The position numbers and the translations under genes were made by a program. From positions 186,001-250,000 of the forward strand of contig JAECUM010000792.1 in assembly GCA_016617855.1 (NCBI GenBank): DNA of 64,000 nucleotides, given 5' to 3'. Shown piece after piece: positions 1 to 11,545 of this stretch (position 1 is the first letter of the stretch; each line of letters opens with the position of its first letter). Source of the stretch: Megalonaias nervosa. Its lineage: Eukaryota; Mollusca; Bivalvia; Unionida; Unionidae. Below the pieces are notes generated by a model. The model was not told the DNA's origin. It saw only the letters and a program-made list of their open reading frames with translations, and searched no databases.

Positions 1-2570
1 ATTGGTCATCAAACGCCCCGAATCTGATGTACTAAGAAACCATTCTGTAAGGATAACCTGACCCTATCTGGGGACACTAAGTTTTCTTTGAATATATCTG
101 ATTATTATGTTCATCCAAAGTTGGCAGCACTGACGAAGAAAGCGCCAAAGAGCATGCGTGGGTCGAAATATTTGGTTTCACCCTGTCTAAGTAGGTAATT
201 CACCACTAAGAAATTGTTCGACATAATAAGGACTGACTTCTCTTAGAATCTGTACTTCTAGAACTGAAAGGAATTTATAATATCTTTCATATGAAGGTTG
301 ATGTGATGAGGCAGTTCCTTCTGTACCCATTTGCTGTTGACTATATTTGAAGTCCAGCAACAAGTGACGGCGTATCAATTAGAATATGAGAGGAAGAAAG
401 AGGATGGGATGGTATAAACAGAATCCGACGCTACTCCAGAATGACTTGTTTTGCGCAATACGTTGATCCAATGTGACCGCAATTGCCGGAGTCATGGCTC
501 CCCCAAATAGTGTGTATTTTTGTTTTAAATCCTAATTTCATGGAACACAAATACGCATTATCAAGTTAAAATTGGGAGATTCATTCGACATATTCGCCAT
601 CTAATAGTGAGCTGTTCTGTTAATGACCCGAGAAATTGGGGACCTCGATACCCAGACGTATTGTTTGGCTGAGTCTCCCCGATAGAAAAAAGGAAAGGAG
701 GCCAAATCTAATATTAAAGACATAGCAACAATATTCTAAAATCGCTTCAATGAGGCGATTTTGTTTTTATAATACCCGGAGTTGAGTATGATAGCTGGTG
801 GAAAGTGTCTTGTAACAGAATGTTAATGGACTACTTCCATTTAATATAAACATCTCCATGTGGCAACGACGACTCAATGCCATCGTCTCTATATAAATTA
901 TGGACATTACCCTGCGGGTAAGCAGCAAATAAAGGAGAATTTTGAAGATTCTGTCATACTGGTACGACGGCCTGTTCGCAGGGAATATAGTTACTGGTCG
1001 TGTGGAATGCGGTCTAGTTGGTTCTGGTACCGCCCGTACCGTGGGTATGGCTGGAATAACGGATCTATCACCAAATTACCCACCATAATGTGCTGGGTAG
1101 CCTTTTACCTAGCGATACGGACTAATTTATCACTAAGGATTCCGTAATTGTAATTGTATGTAGCCGTAAGCATGCTAGGACGTAAAATCAATCTTTCCAT
1201 AATTGTAATGAAGTAAAGCCGTGTTCCTGACTTGGCGGACAGATCTCTCATTAAGGTACCCGTAATTGTAACTGTATGTAACCATATGTATGCAAATAAG
1301 GGCAATCTATAAGTACGATCTCCGTGATTCACCAAAGACAAGTTGAGGCTGTAGACCTGGTGACAAGGACATATCTTATAACAAGACCCGATCCTCTGAT
1401 TGAGACGGCTGGACTTACGAAACTTACTGCTGTCTCAGTATGACGATCTTGGATGTTCAGACAGGTATATGGTGGTAAAGGATACATCTGTTGGGTTCGT
1501 GAATAACCCCATGCACCTAAACTCACGGGTCGAAGGCAATGCTTGGATAAGCAGGGACAACTTACACTGCCTGCGCTGCCTGAAAACGTGGTACACTCCC
1601 TCATTGTAACATAATCACTTGTATGAATTGTAACTTTTGCATCGTCGACACCCCTTTATTTACTTTCCAAGACTTTTGCAAAACCTTAGTATATGCACTC
1701 TCGGACCATATAGCGCACACAATGAATGATAATGGCGCAATACATATTGTACGCGCAAAGCACGACTTGTCCATGTTTTTCTTAGTCTTGAACTTGTCTC
1801 ATTTATGGCACTTTGTTGGCAGGTTTCACTGTAACGAGAAGATAAACAATAAGCAAAACAAATGTGAATAAGTCGGTAGAAAACCCGTTACTGACTGGGT
1901 GTGCAAACGATAGGCAGTGAGCGCGACATCAATAGCAAGATGCATCAACGATAGCGTGTTGCACCTTGTGGTCAAAAAAATTGGCAAGTAAGATAACGAA
2001 TATAAGTTTCCCAAAATATTCGCAATTTTCAAAAAACTAATATATACTGCCTGTTTAGCAATGATTATTAATCCAACTAAATCCAAAGTCATGTATGGAT
2101 GTATCAAATTTAACAGACGTTTTGCTTTGGATTTACGAAATATGTCTCGTACGATGTTGTATGGAAGTGAAGTTTAAAAACTTGCGAGCATAGTTATTGC
2201 AATGGCAGGAAATGAACAAGAGCCATTGTCCTTTGTCAAGACAGAAAAGGTTAATCATCGTCCTTTTGTTATGGCTTGATTCGAGAGGTAGCAGGCTTAT
2301 ATCCCTAATGCCAATGTGATTGGGGAATCTGTTTGAAGGAGAAACATGTGAACGTTCTTTGTCCTTTTTAGGATTGATTGCTGAACTATTTTTAAGAGGA
2401 GTCATGGAATAAAGAGGAACAAGGAAGATATAAAAGACACTAGTCTGGAAAGACATCACATTTGTACCCTTTTGGATCATACAGAAGGACGAAAACTCCC
2501 TTTAGTTTCATGCAAATGAATGGTAGAACTACATCGTTGGTATGTACAATGAACAACTCATTAACCTCCG
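1..2570. other. No gene recognised; composition shifts
   Basis: The stretch 600-1650 looks richer in G, C and CpG than the window around it. It holds a two-copy imperfect direct repeat starting CCGTAATTGTAA (about 1145 and 1259) and a hairpin at 738-762. Open frames here, such as 860-1147 (+) and 2133-2480 (-), have no family signature I recognise, and I do not call them genes. Confidence 0.4.
738..768. other. Hairpin followed by a T run
   Basis: A perfect 8-bp stem AAAATCGC / GCGATTTT with a 9-base loop is followed by GTTTTT. In bacteria this would be read as an intrinsic terminator. Here, in animal-type DNA, it may be chance or a trace of foreign DNA. Confidence 0.35.
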
Positions 2571-2882
2571 AATAGAATTTTACTGAGATGTTACAGTTAC
2601 AACATGAACAGTTACAACATGAATTAATTTGTCTGAAACAACACGGACAGGTATTACAACATCTTCATCTATTTCACCAGAAAGCTTTAAATGAAACAGC
2701 TAAACCTAATCCGATTTATTTCAAGATTACAAAAAGTCACCAAGATAGACAACAGGATAGACGAAGAAGAAGACGCACTGATCCTGTTCCAATACGTTTG
2801 TAATGTTGTAGCTTCTTTGTTTACACCACCCCCTACTCCTGACAAGGATAAATACAACCTTGGACAAAATGATATCTAAGCC

Positions 2883-4132
2883 ATCTTCAGCCGAGGAACA
2901 AAGGAAGACAAAAGTGAGAAAAGGAATCATGAATAAGTCAGCACCCCACAATGATCTCTTGCTCCTATCGCTCATTGGATATATCGAGACTCATCGAAAC
3001 CAATACCACATGAACATCAACCAAAGATCATTATTGAATAGTGGGATGAGCTTTAGCAACGAAAACCAAAGCTAACCCCAAAATAGAGACTACAGTGCTA
3101 GACATCCCGCTGCTTACTACGGACTTCAAAAGTTGTATCGTGCTGCTAATACCAACTTTAGAAGTGTATGTTTTGCTGGTGTAGAACAAATATTACAAGA
3201 ACAATTAAGTTACACAAACCCTTTCGATGAAATTTTTCCAGAATTGAAACCAGAATCACTGCCATCGATCATCAATGCCAAGCAGATTCAACTGATCTCT
3301 CTCATATGGCGGTGTACAACTGTGATTACAAATATTTGTTTTGTGTCATCGACGAGTTTTCAAAATTAGTTCGACTTCTAAAACAACTTCAGAGTTAATG
3401 CCAGCCTTAAAACCGACTTTCCATTATCTTTAGTAGTTCCTTTGTCTTCTAAGACAAGTAAAGAATTATTACGAGATTTAAAACTAGAAAAAGATGTCCA
3501 CACATTCTTCAGCCCAAGAATAAAGGAAGCCAAAAGTGACAAAATGGAATAAAAAAGTCAGCACCTCACACTTCCACAATCGTCGCCTACTCCAATTGCT
3601 CATTTGACAGATCAAGTCTCATCCAAACTAATATCACACGAATATCAACAAAACAGCAGTATTGAACAGTGGGAGGAGCTGTAGCAACGACAACCAAAAC
3701 TAACCCCACAAAGGAGACTACAGTACTTAACATCCCCTGCTTACTACAGACTCCAAAAATTGTTTCGTGTTGATAAAATCAAACTTAGAAGTGTATGTAT
3801 TGCTAAAACCAACCTTTGACGTATATGTTTTGCAGGTGTTGAACAAAGATTTCAAGAACAATTAAGAATACGTTACACAAACCTTTTCGATGACATTTTC
3901 CCAGAAGTAAACCAGAGTCAATGCCATCGATCATCAATGACAAGCAGATTTGGCAGTGTACAATTGTGATTATAAATATTTGTTTTGTCTCATCGATGTG
4001 TATTCCAAATTAGTTTGACTTCTAAAACAACTTCAGAATAATGTCAGCTTTATAAAAGACTTTCAGTTATCTTGAGTAGTTCCTTTGACTTCTAAAACAA
4101 GTTAAGAGGTATTGCGAAATTTAAAACTAGTT
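2883..4132 (+). repeat. Tandem duplication of about 0.6 kb (two copies)
   Basis: Copy 1 (about 2883-3488) and copy 2 (about 3506-4132) are diverged direct repeats. Both start with a TTCAGCC...AAGGAAG block, pass through GTCAGCACC, then TTGAACAAA/GTAGAACAAA, GCCATCGATCATCAATG and GTGATTA(C/T)AAATATTTGTTTTGT, and close with GATTTAAAACTAG or AATTTAAAACTAG. The spacing is about 620-645 bp. The duplicated unit covers the N-terminal and early core part of the integrase-like frame, so it arose inside that element. Confidence 0.7.
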
Positions 4133-4560
4133 TTGAAACGATATATAAACATCCTTATTATGGTAAACAGAAAAAGGTACCCAAGTTTGGAACCAGGTTT
4201 TTCGAAAAGAATTTTAAAAAAGACATTCATTTTCTCCTACTAAAGATTGAGACAAATATAAGTGTCGTGGAAGGTTTTCGGAGTACTTTCAACGAACGTA
4301 TGTGGAAATAGTTTACACATCTACGCACACCAAATACATCGACCTGTTACCATCTCTTGTCAAAGTGTACAATCAATCGTATCATCATAACATTGTACGT
4401 ACACCCAATGAAATGACCCCTGAGCAGGCAGAGATGGTGTTTAATCGATTGTTTGGAACTTCATCTATCACCGAAGAAAAAGAAGTGTTAAAAACCGGAG
4501 ATTCTCGATCAAAGAAGACCTAAAATGGGCAAACGTCTATTTCAAGAAGTGAAAGTTTTT
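3100..4560 (+). pseudogene. Polinton/Maverick-type integrase, broken and partly duplicated
   Basis: Remnant of a DDE integrase of the type carried by Polinton (Maverick) transposons, which inserts the element's DNA. Visible pieces: LQKLYRAANTNF and LQEQLSYT (N-terminal part, near 3125-3215), AVYNCDYKYLFCVID (core strand around the first aspartate, near 3310), KTSKELLRDLK (near 3455), and the C-terminal segment at 4302-4523 with KYIDLLPSLVKVYNQSYHH, PNEMTPEQAE and LFGT. The YNxSYH motif is typical of the family. The frame is shifted several times and the first half occurs twice, so it is dead. Other DDE integrases with the same C-terminal pattern remain possible. Confidence 0.62.
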
Positions 4561-4944
4561 TTAAATGAATATCCAGTCAGTTTTCAGTCTTGCATTGCAG
4601 CTTCACAAGTCATCGACTAAAGAAAGAAAATAAGTGACTACCAAGCAGTTAAACATAGCAGCTACAAATCCCTCTCAGAATTCCTCTCTTCAAGAACTAA
4701 AGAAACAATATCTATGGGTGTGGTATGGAGAATGTATCCCTAACATTCGGATCTTTTTATGTCAAAACGTTGTGGTGGATTGTGTCAGCAACAACACCAA
4801 TGACATCATCAACAACAACAATGTTATCCTTCCTGCCAAAGCTGGTCACCACAACAATTCTTCCAGTCACAACAACAGCAGCTATATTTTCAAACATTTG
4901 GAAAATCATTTTCCTTTGTTATCATGTGGCTCATCGGAAAACGA

Positions 4945-5800
4945 AATCATCAAACAATGAATGACCAATTTTATTACCCCTTGCCGACTGACAGTCCTAT
5001 GGATGTGTTTCCTATCAGCTTCTATACAGCTTCATGGCTAAATTCTTTCAGGCCATTCAAATGGATCATGAAGTTCACTGAAAAGTTGCTTTGGTACAAA
5101 CTATTCACCCTACTCAAGCCCTAAATATCAACTAAGGTCAAAACAATTTCATTATGGATATCCTGAACAAACAAGTTCAAGAACACTTGTAAAAAGTTAG
5201 TCTGGTTCTAATCCAAGCAAAAATATAATTAATCCTATACCATGAGAATTCCTGTGGGGTATTATTTTAATGTGTATCATTACCAAAACAATTGCAGTTA
5301 ATTTAATCGATCTGTTTGGCCCTGGGGAAAGCTGCCAAAATTGTACTTATTGAGTGCCAAAAATGCGTATCATCGTAAAAAGCATTTCTCTGACAGAAGA
5401 ATAATTCCCATTCCTTTTGTACAGTTTTCTATTGTGGGTGGATATACTGCTTTGACTGCGACGAACGACATTCAAAACAATGATTGATTCTAACCTGTTG
5501 AACGAAGGACGGAATTTATGGTTTGTGTACTCGGATGTTGTCAAGTACAACATGGTGGGAAACACAACCACTCCGTCACTCATTGTCATTCATGTCAAAG
5601 TGGATTATGCCCTTGCTCCTTGTGAGGAAGGTGGAAACGTGTATCATGTTCACCATTGTTATTATCTTCCAATTAGTACACCCCTATTTTGACAGTGTCA
5701 ACATTAGCATAAAAGGAGATCTGGAACAAAATGTTCTGTAAAGGAAATGCCATGTTAAATCAACATTTTAAAAAATGGTTCTCCTGTGAATTGTGAAATC
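4945..5800 (+). pseudogene. Polinton minor-capsid-like gene, broken
   Basis: Downstream of the integrase, on the same strand, frames read QFYYPLPTDSPMDVFP (about 4970), IPVGYYFNVYH (about 5250), VYSDVVKYNMVGN (about 5528), CYYLPISTPLF (about 5660), NISIKGDL and NQHFKKW (about 5765). In this order they resemble the minor capsid/penton-like protein next to Polinton integrases: a PLP-S-x-M-FP start, a PxGYY block, a VYxDVV-VG strand and a closing LHF-like strand. Several frameshifts and stops make it a pseudogene. No coat, ATPase or polymerase B gene could be recognised beside it. Confidence 0.5.
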
Positions 5801-5879
5801 AGATGTATTATTTGTACCAAGGAGTCACTCGACAACGATGACAAAGTTCCGGAAATATGCTAAATTAGGTTTTCATACT

Positions 5880-7106
5880 GGAACACCCGCATTTAAAACT
5901 GGTGGTGATTCGAGGATGGCATGCTTGAAGAGATTCGCTTTGAGGCAAAGACAATAATATTTTTTAAACGTTCTCATTGACAAGCAATGTGAAAAAGAAG
6001 CCTTCACTAGAACATGAAACAAATGTGTTTGCTGCTAACTGTATAAGACCTTTTACTTCGGTCAGATATTCTTATAGATCTGCTTCACACTTCTAGCCAA
6101 GACATCAGTTCCTCTTCTATGCCACAGCACGAACGCAGCAGAAAGATACGTCAAAGTCCCTCCTGATTTTATAAACGTGTTCATGAAAAGGATGGGGAAA
6201 GAAGAAGAAAGATTAAATTTCAGATGTGTGGATAATACTTTGTGTATCTTCTTTCATCAATGCGAACTTGGAACATTTAGTAACTTATTTTGATCGTGAG
6301 TACTCTAGAAACAATGATAAAGTAGAAAGATAGTTTTATGAATATTATGGCTAAATCTTTTCCTGCAGCTAGGAAACATGGTGTGCACCAATAGGAAAAT
6401 GACAGTGTCGTATATCATTGGATGTCACGTTTGACTCCCCAACATTGTGAACTTGTAAACATGTTCATGTTTCAAACATTGTTAGTCTTTGGTTAGTGTT
6501 ATTGTTATGATAAGGTTAGGTTAAACTAACCTATGTCTAATCCTACCCAAACTCTTGGGTTTTGAATTAGAGAAGCTTCATCTTAGTTTTAGAATATGTT
6601 GTTTGTTTAAACAAAATGGTGACACCTTGTTTCATATTGTCTAAAAACATATTGTATTTACACAATCATTTCTACCATTTTTTTTTATCAAAACGGCCCT
6701 CTTCAAGTCCCTACCCCTATCTCTTGAAAGGAGAGGTAATAATGATCTTTCACAAAATTTATATTTCTGTATGTTTATGTTTGTGCTGTGCTCATCTTTG
6801 TTTTTACCGAACAAAAGCTATTAAAACCTATTGCATCATAAAATGTGTTTGTTGGGTAAAGTGTGTGTTTGCGAAGATATTTGCGTCCATAAACACTCCC
6901 TTGCGTTTGTGTAAACATATATAAAAATCAATAGATTGCAATTTTAGCATATTTTCCAGTGTTTGCAGAGTAACCCATCTAACATAAATTTCTACGGCAG
7001 GCTAGAGAAAAGGTAAATCTTGTGTCAAATTCCCCTTGTCCCCCGAGTTACCCTCCCATGTAAACCTGTGGACAATTTCAACATTGGAATTATTCGTGTT
7101 CCCCAG
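5880..7106. other. No gene recognised
   Basis: Possibly more eroded Polinton-type sequence up to about 6400, but I see no diagnostic motif. A short inverted repeat AGGTTAG/CTAACCT lies near 6515-6535. The 102-codon frame at 6616-6924 (+) is low-complexity and unconvincing. Confidence 0.35.
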
Positions 7107-8032
7107 TGTTACGTGACTAGGCTCGTACAAAGTAACAAAGAAAAGAGTGAAGCCAACAAGCTTTGTAAATGTTAACAAAATAATTTATTTCCCTAGAAAA
7201 CAAGATAAAAATATGAAATAGGACTTACAGTTTGTGAATATAATCCAAAAATTAAGCCTAGAATTCAAAACTAAAATTCCTATCACTAAGAGGTCCTAAA
7301 TGAATCAAAGTTCAAATCCCGATGAAGTTCCAATATGGAAGGCGATGACATCTTCTATAAGGTGTTATTGTGTCAACAGTTCCTTGTTGAATTTTATGAA
7401 TCAAGAATAGTATTCCAGCTTTAGAATTCCAAATAATTTCCACTGAATACCTTTGTCCAAGAATCTTTGTGAACACAAGTACTCTCCAGGGTGAAAAAAT
7501 TAATTTATATACGAAAATCAACTCAAATGACAACAACAAAACAAATACCTTGAGCCCAAAGGTATATATTTACGACTGATCAAAATTCACTGAGATTGAG
7601 AATTAAACCCAACTAAAACGTAATTTCAAGCCCGCGTGATGGGTCACGTGATCACTCATTACAAGTCAATTTGCACGCAACCTAGAATAGCCGTATCTAA
7701 GAATCATATTCCCACACTGGAAATGAATTTAAAAATAAAACGTCGTTTATTCAGACTAACACGTAAGCGAAGCATTACCTTGGTAATCACCAATCATTTT
7801 CACTCAATGTTTACAAAATCGGAACCAAGGTCAAGAACTAGGTCAACTAAAAATATAATGTAACAATATTTTTGCGTTCTAATCAGGCTAAAAGAACTGA
7901 CCTAAATTTACTGGGAAAAATGTCAGATCCATTAAAAAATATTATCCTTACAATAAAATGTAATGAAATAAAATAAAATAAAATAAATTTAAAACTAACA
8001 CTCATATAGTTTATTTACATATACGTAAAACA
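7107..8032 (-). mobile_element. Solo LTR, Gypsy-type family (copy A)
   Basis: Starts TGTTACGTGAC and ends near ACGTAAAACA, about 0.93 kb. It matches the 60.6-kb copy closely in the first 100 bp (AGAGTGAAGCCAACAAGC, AATTTATTTCCCTAGAAAACAA) and at the far end (ATGTAATGAAAT...AAAACTAA). On the minus strand an AATAAA lies near its 3' end, so it is minus-oriented. The flanks share CAG on both sides, a weak trace of a target duplication. It sits just downstream of the last plexin exon seen. Confidence 0.8.
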
Positions 8033-8276
8033 CAGTGCGACCAAGAATATACACGTTTGGGCTAATGTTAATTTATCATTGTCCCCATACAACTAATACG
8101 ACCCTAATGTCTAGGAGCTAGTGAGGTTTTAGTTTCTCCCAGTAAAGTGTTTATATATAACCAACAGGATCAAGAGGTTATAGGGGACATTAAATATAGG
8201 AATTTAAAAGGATGATCATGACAGTAAAAGAGCAATGGAAGGAGGATAATTGGTCATTAATGATGGTTCTAATTAC

Positions 8277-8435
8277 CTGACTATAGCCACTTTTGGATCA
8301 ATTGTAATAACAGTAGGGTCAGTGGTGTAATTGTAAGTGATATTGCTTGTCACCATCTGGTTGTCAAACTGCACACCGAGTTTCTCCACCATCGTGTCCG
8401 ATGCCATGCTGGTAACACATGTGAGCATTATGCTA
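8277..8435 (-). CDS. Plexin exon: IPT2 end and start of IPT3
   Basis: 159 bp between GATTTCAGTTTCAG and GTAATTAG, phases 2 in and 2 out. The peptide runs SIMLTCVTSMASD, VQFDNQMV, ITYNYTTDPTVITIDPKVAI. The 'F/Y-x-Y-x3-DP-x-V-x-x-I-x-P' junction is the usual passage between successive plexin IPTs. It ends on an open codon, so at least one further 3' exon is required; I did not find it in the remaining 8.2 kb. Confidence 0.9.
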
Positions 8436-8599
8436 CTGAAACTGAAATCAATTCATGTACACATAGTTAATGCACAGTCACACCTGACTGAAAAGTCACT
8501 TCTGTTAAGTAATAACCATGGAGAGAGGTATAACGAAGTAATAAGAAGGAATTTTTGAAAGTCATTTTGAAATAGAAGGTCAGTGTTTTAAATTACAAA

Positions 8600-10690
8600 C
8601 AGCTGCCACTTAAGGCAAGCTGGACCATATGCTTGACAACATTATTTCGAAATCCCACTATCTGACAAATAAACCGATTAGAAAAAACAAGGGTCTCTTG
8701 AAGGAATTAATGTTCTATTGGATAAAAGAATTTCCATGAATTCAAGACAAGACCATTTCTTCCTTTCAACTGATGAGTGTTGAAACGCTCTCTGATATTC
8801 TTTGGCAATAACAAGGTTATCAAATTAGCTGATGTGGTGAACGTACTTGATATCAGATTAGCATCATTTTCATTTAGGAGCAAATATATACATTACAGAT
8901 CTTTCGGTGAAACCGGGATGAAAATATGACACTGCATTTAAGGGAATAGTGAATGCAACATTTCTACGACTCTCAGCATGGCAACCATATATAATGCATG
9001 AATAGGAACATTTTAATTTATCTCCAAATTTATATCATTTGAAATCATTTGGTTCAAGCCCTATTTTTGATATGGCTATCAGTTTGATAGGAACAGAGAT
9101 AATATTTGTTTTTCAAAATGGCAACGTGATGTGCAGTCAGTTTGAGAATCAGTTTGCATTATATTCATTTGGTACCAAATCGACAGTATTAGAACTCTTC
9201 TAATGGAAATCCCATGTTAAAAACTGCTTTACATTTATGAGAAGTTGCAATAACAAAACTTTCAAAGCGGCCATAATGGTGTCCATTTTGAATGTCAGAT
9301 CAGCACCATTTACTTTACAATCACCAAGTTATTGTACAAAAGCTTCTAGTGAAACCGCCGTGATGATATGACTTTCCATTTTGGAGTAGTACCAATAACA
9401 AGATTTTCAAGTCGGCTCCCATAGTGACCATAATGGATATGAGATGCACAGCATTTTCACTGAATACCGTGGCCCTGATCACCGCCATCTTACCCACGTG
9501 GGTTCTAATCTTGTGCACGGCCAATATGGATATGTGAGAAAGCATGCCAGTAGGTTCCCGTGGGTCAATGGTACTTATCGGGGTTTTCCCGGGTTCTTCC
9601 TCTAACATGTATACTGGCCACCATGAATATCCTATTATGTGTTGAAAAATGGTGTTAGTCTAACAGCAGTATTTAACACCCACTAGATGGCATGAAAAGT
9701 ATTCTGGTGCCAGCATAGTTTCAATATGACCAGCTATCTAGGAGGGGTGTTGATAATACGATTTTCAAGATGGACATTGTGCTGGCCATAATGGGGGTCA
9801 GATCGATGCCATTTTCATTTACTCCCAACAAGACAACATATCAAGTCTTTGACCGAAAATATGATAATTCATTCATTTATAAGTATTGTGATAGTTTACT
9901 AGAGTTTCAAGATGACCATGTTGGATGTCTGAGGAGCGCAATTTTAATTTAGGATTAGCTAAATATAATAAGATGTCTTCCAGTAAAAACGTGTGTATAC
10001 GACCATCCATTCCTGATGATTAACTACAGCAAGATTCACAAGATGTCAGCAGTTGCAACCATATTGAATTTGCAGTTGAAACCATTTTTATTTAGGACGA
10101 ATTAGACGTGATAAGATTTCTTCTGGTGGAAAGCCTATGTGAACATAACGTTTGCTCAGGAAAAGTAGTGATAACAATAATTTCAAGATAGCTATTGTAG
10201 GGGCTATATTGGACATCAGATCAGTACTGTTTTCATTTAGTACCAACTAGATATCATAAAAGTCTTTCAGTCAAAGCCTCAGGCTGACATGACTACCCAT
10301 TCAGTAGTAATATCAATAACAAGATTTTCAATATTATACATCAGATATCATTCACAACGTACTAGAAATTTTAAGAAATGTTGTTGAGAAAACTCCATTT
10401 CGTTATGACACTGTTAAATAGAAGTAGCGATAACAAGATTTTTCATAATGGCTTTTGTAGTGGCCATATTGAATTTCCAATTAGCACAATTTTCATTTAG
10501 GACCAGATACACATGATAAGAGATCTTTTAGTAAAACTCGCATGTTGATTCACGTATGACCATCTATTTAGAAGAAGTTAAAAAACAACAAGATTTTTAA
10601 TATAGCTGTTTTGGCGGCTCATAATGGATTTCTGGGTTTCACCAGTATCAATTAGAATCAACTACCATGGCATGTATGTGTATATAAATT
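8600..10690 (+). repeat. Headed tandem repeat block 1, unit about 145 bp
   Basis: A head with TTTCTTCCTTTCAACTGAT and AGTGTTGAAAC (about 8755) is followed by degenerate repeats. Each repeat carries variants of ATAACAAGATTTTCAAG, GGCCATAATGG, TCAGATCAGCACCATTTT and CATTTAGGACCAA. Anchors recur near 9391, 9756, 10030, 10180, 10320, 10433 and 10590, about 145 bp apart apart from where a SINE interrupts. The same head and units recur at 13.2, 55.3 and 58.2 kb, so this is a dispersed element. Confidence 0.75.
9469..9672 (+). mobile_element. tRNA-derived SINE, copy 1
   Basis: Degraded copy of the SINE seen intact at 12.8 kb: GTGGCCCTGATCACC head, GTGGGTTCTAATCT in place of the B box, GGATATGTGAGAAAGC, TTTTCCCGGGTTCTTCCTC, and a CTGGCCACCATGAATA...TTGAAAAATGG tail. 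It interrupts the 145-bp repeat block. Confidence 0.7.
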
Positions 10691-11007
10691 TTCACGGTAA
10701 TCTTGCGGTATATAACCAATAAAGGTTTAAAACGAAGTTGTGCAGCAGATTATGGGTTATGAAACTTGAACCCAACCTGATTGTTCGTCGAGTTTGACGC
10801 TTCTTTCAACATCAGCACATACACACCTTATATAAATGAATCTGTCTGGATTATTTAAGAAGGTGATGCACAAGTGTAGAAAGAATGGACACCCATAAGA
10901 AAATCATCAATCCCTGTTTTAATGATCAAAAATGATCTCTCCACACATGAACTTAAGAAAAAGGTAATTCCAGTTTATAAAAGTTGACTTAGTATCAAAC
11001 AAACACA

Positions 11008-11218
11008 GAGCCTTGGTGACCTAGCAAGTAAGCATACCGGACCCATAACCGGAAGGGTGCAAGTTCGAATCCTACCATCGGACCATCCTGGATCAGCTAC
11101 CATGTTGTGTCCTTGGGCTAGGCACTTTACTCCATTTCCTCGGCATTTAATAACCTAATTGTGTTTTTGTTCTGTAAAACACCAAGCTGAAATTTGAACA
11201 AACATAACTAAAAGAAGT
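11008..11218 (+). mobile_element. tRNA-derived SINE of a second type
   Basis: The head has A-box-like TGACCTAGCAAGTAAGC and a B box GTTCGAATCC (about 11066), as in tRNA genes, but no acceptor stem closes, so it is a SINE rather than a tRNA. The body holds TGTCCTTGGGCTAGGCACTT, which resembles the conserved central domain of MetaSINE-superfamily elements known from bivalves and other animals (assignment from memory). Flanks AACAAACACA and AACAAACATA may be the target duplication. Confidence 0.65.
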
Positions 11219-11313
11219 AAATCATTCCAGTTGAAGTGTGATAAGCTAGGCGTGAAGCCTGAAGGTGGCGAAGGGTAGAGGGGTATGGGTGGGGTCATGG
11301 TCGTGCTATTTAC

Positions 11314-11450
11314 TTTTTGACTTCACAACTCTGATTCCCAATCCAGACTGTTCTCTTCGTGCCTGCATTCATGTCATACCCACTGAGGGTCACCAGAGTC
11401 CCTCCTGACTTAGGTCCTTTGGAGGGGCTGATCGTCACAAGGACAGGATT
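11314..11450 (-). CDS. Plexin exon: IPT2 domain, first part
   Basis: 137 bp between ATATTTCAG and GTAAATAG, phases 0 in and 2 out. The peptide begins NPVLVTISPSKGPKSGGT, then LVTLSGYDMNAGT, WIGNQSCEVK. The 'I-x-P-x3-GP-x-SGGT-x-VTL-x-G' pattern and the I-GNQ-C strand are IPT hallmarks. The GNQSCEV wording resembles A-class plexins more than B-class by eye. Confidence 0.94.
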
Positions 11451-11545
11451 CTGAAATATGAATTTAGCAGATTGATTTTTGCATGTCTAATGTATTCACA
11501 AGCGAAACGTTTTGATAACTGAATTTAAAATATGTGTAAGAATAT

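Noticed and set aside
860..1147. Frames with GRVE-like and GH..GK-like words reminiscent of a bacterial elongation factor
   Set aside because: Only scattered short words match and they need several frameshifts. There is no continuous domain, so I do not claim a transferred gene.
11008..11085. A tRNA gene with a good B box
   Set aside because: No closing acceptor stem or proper anticodon arm; continues into a SINE body.
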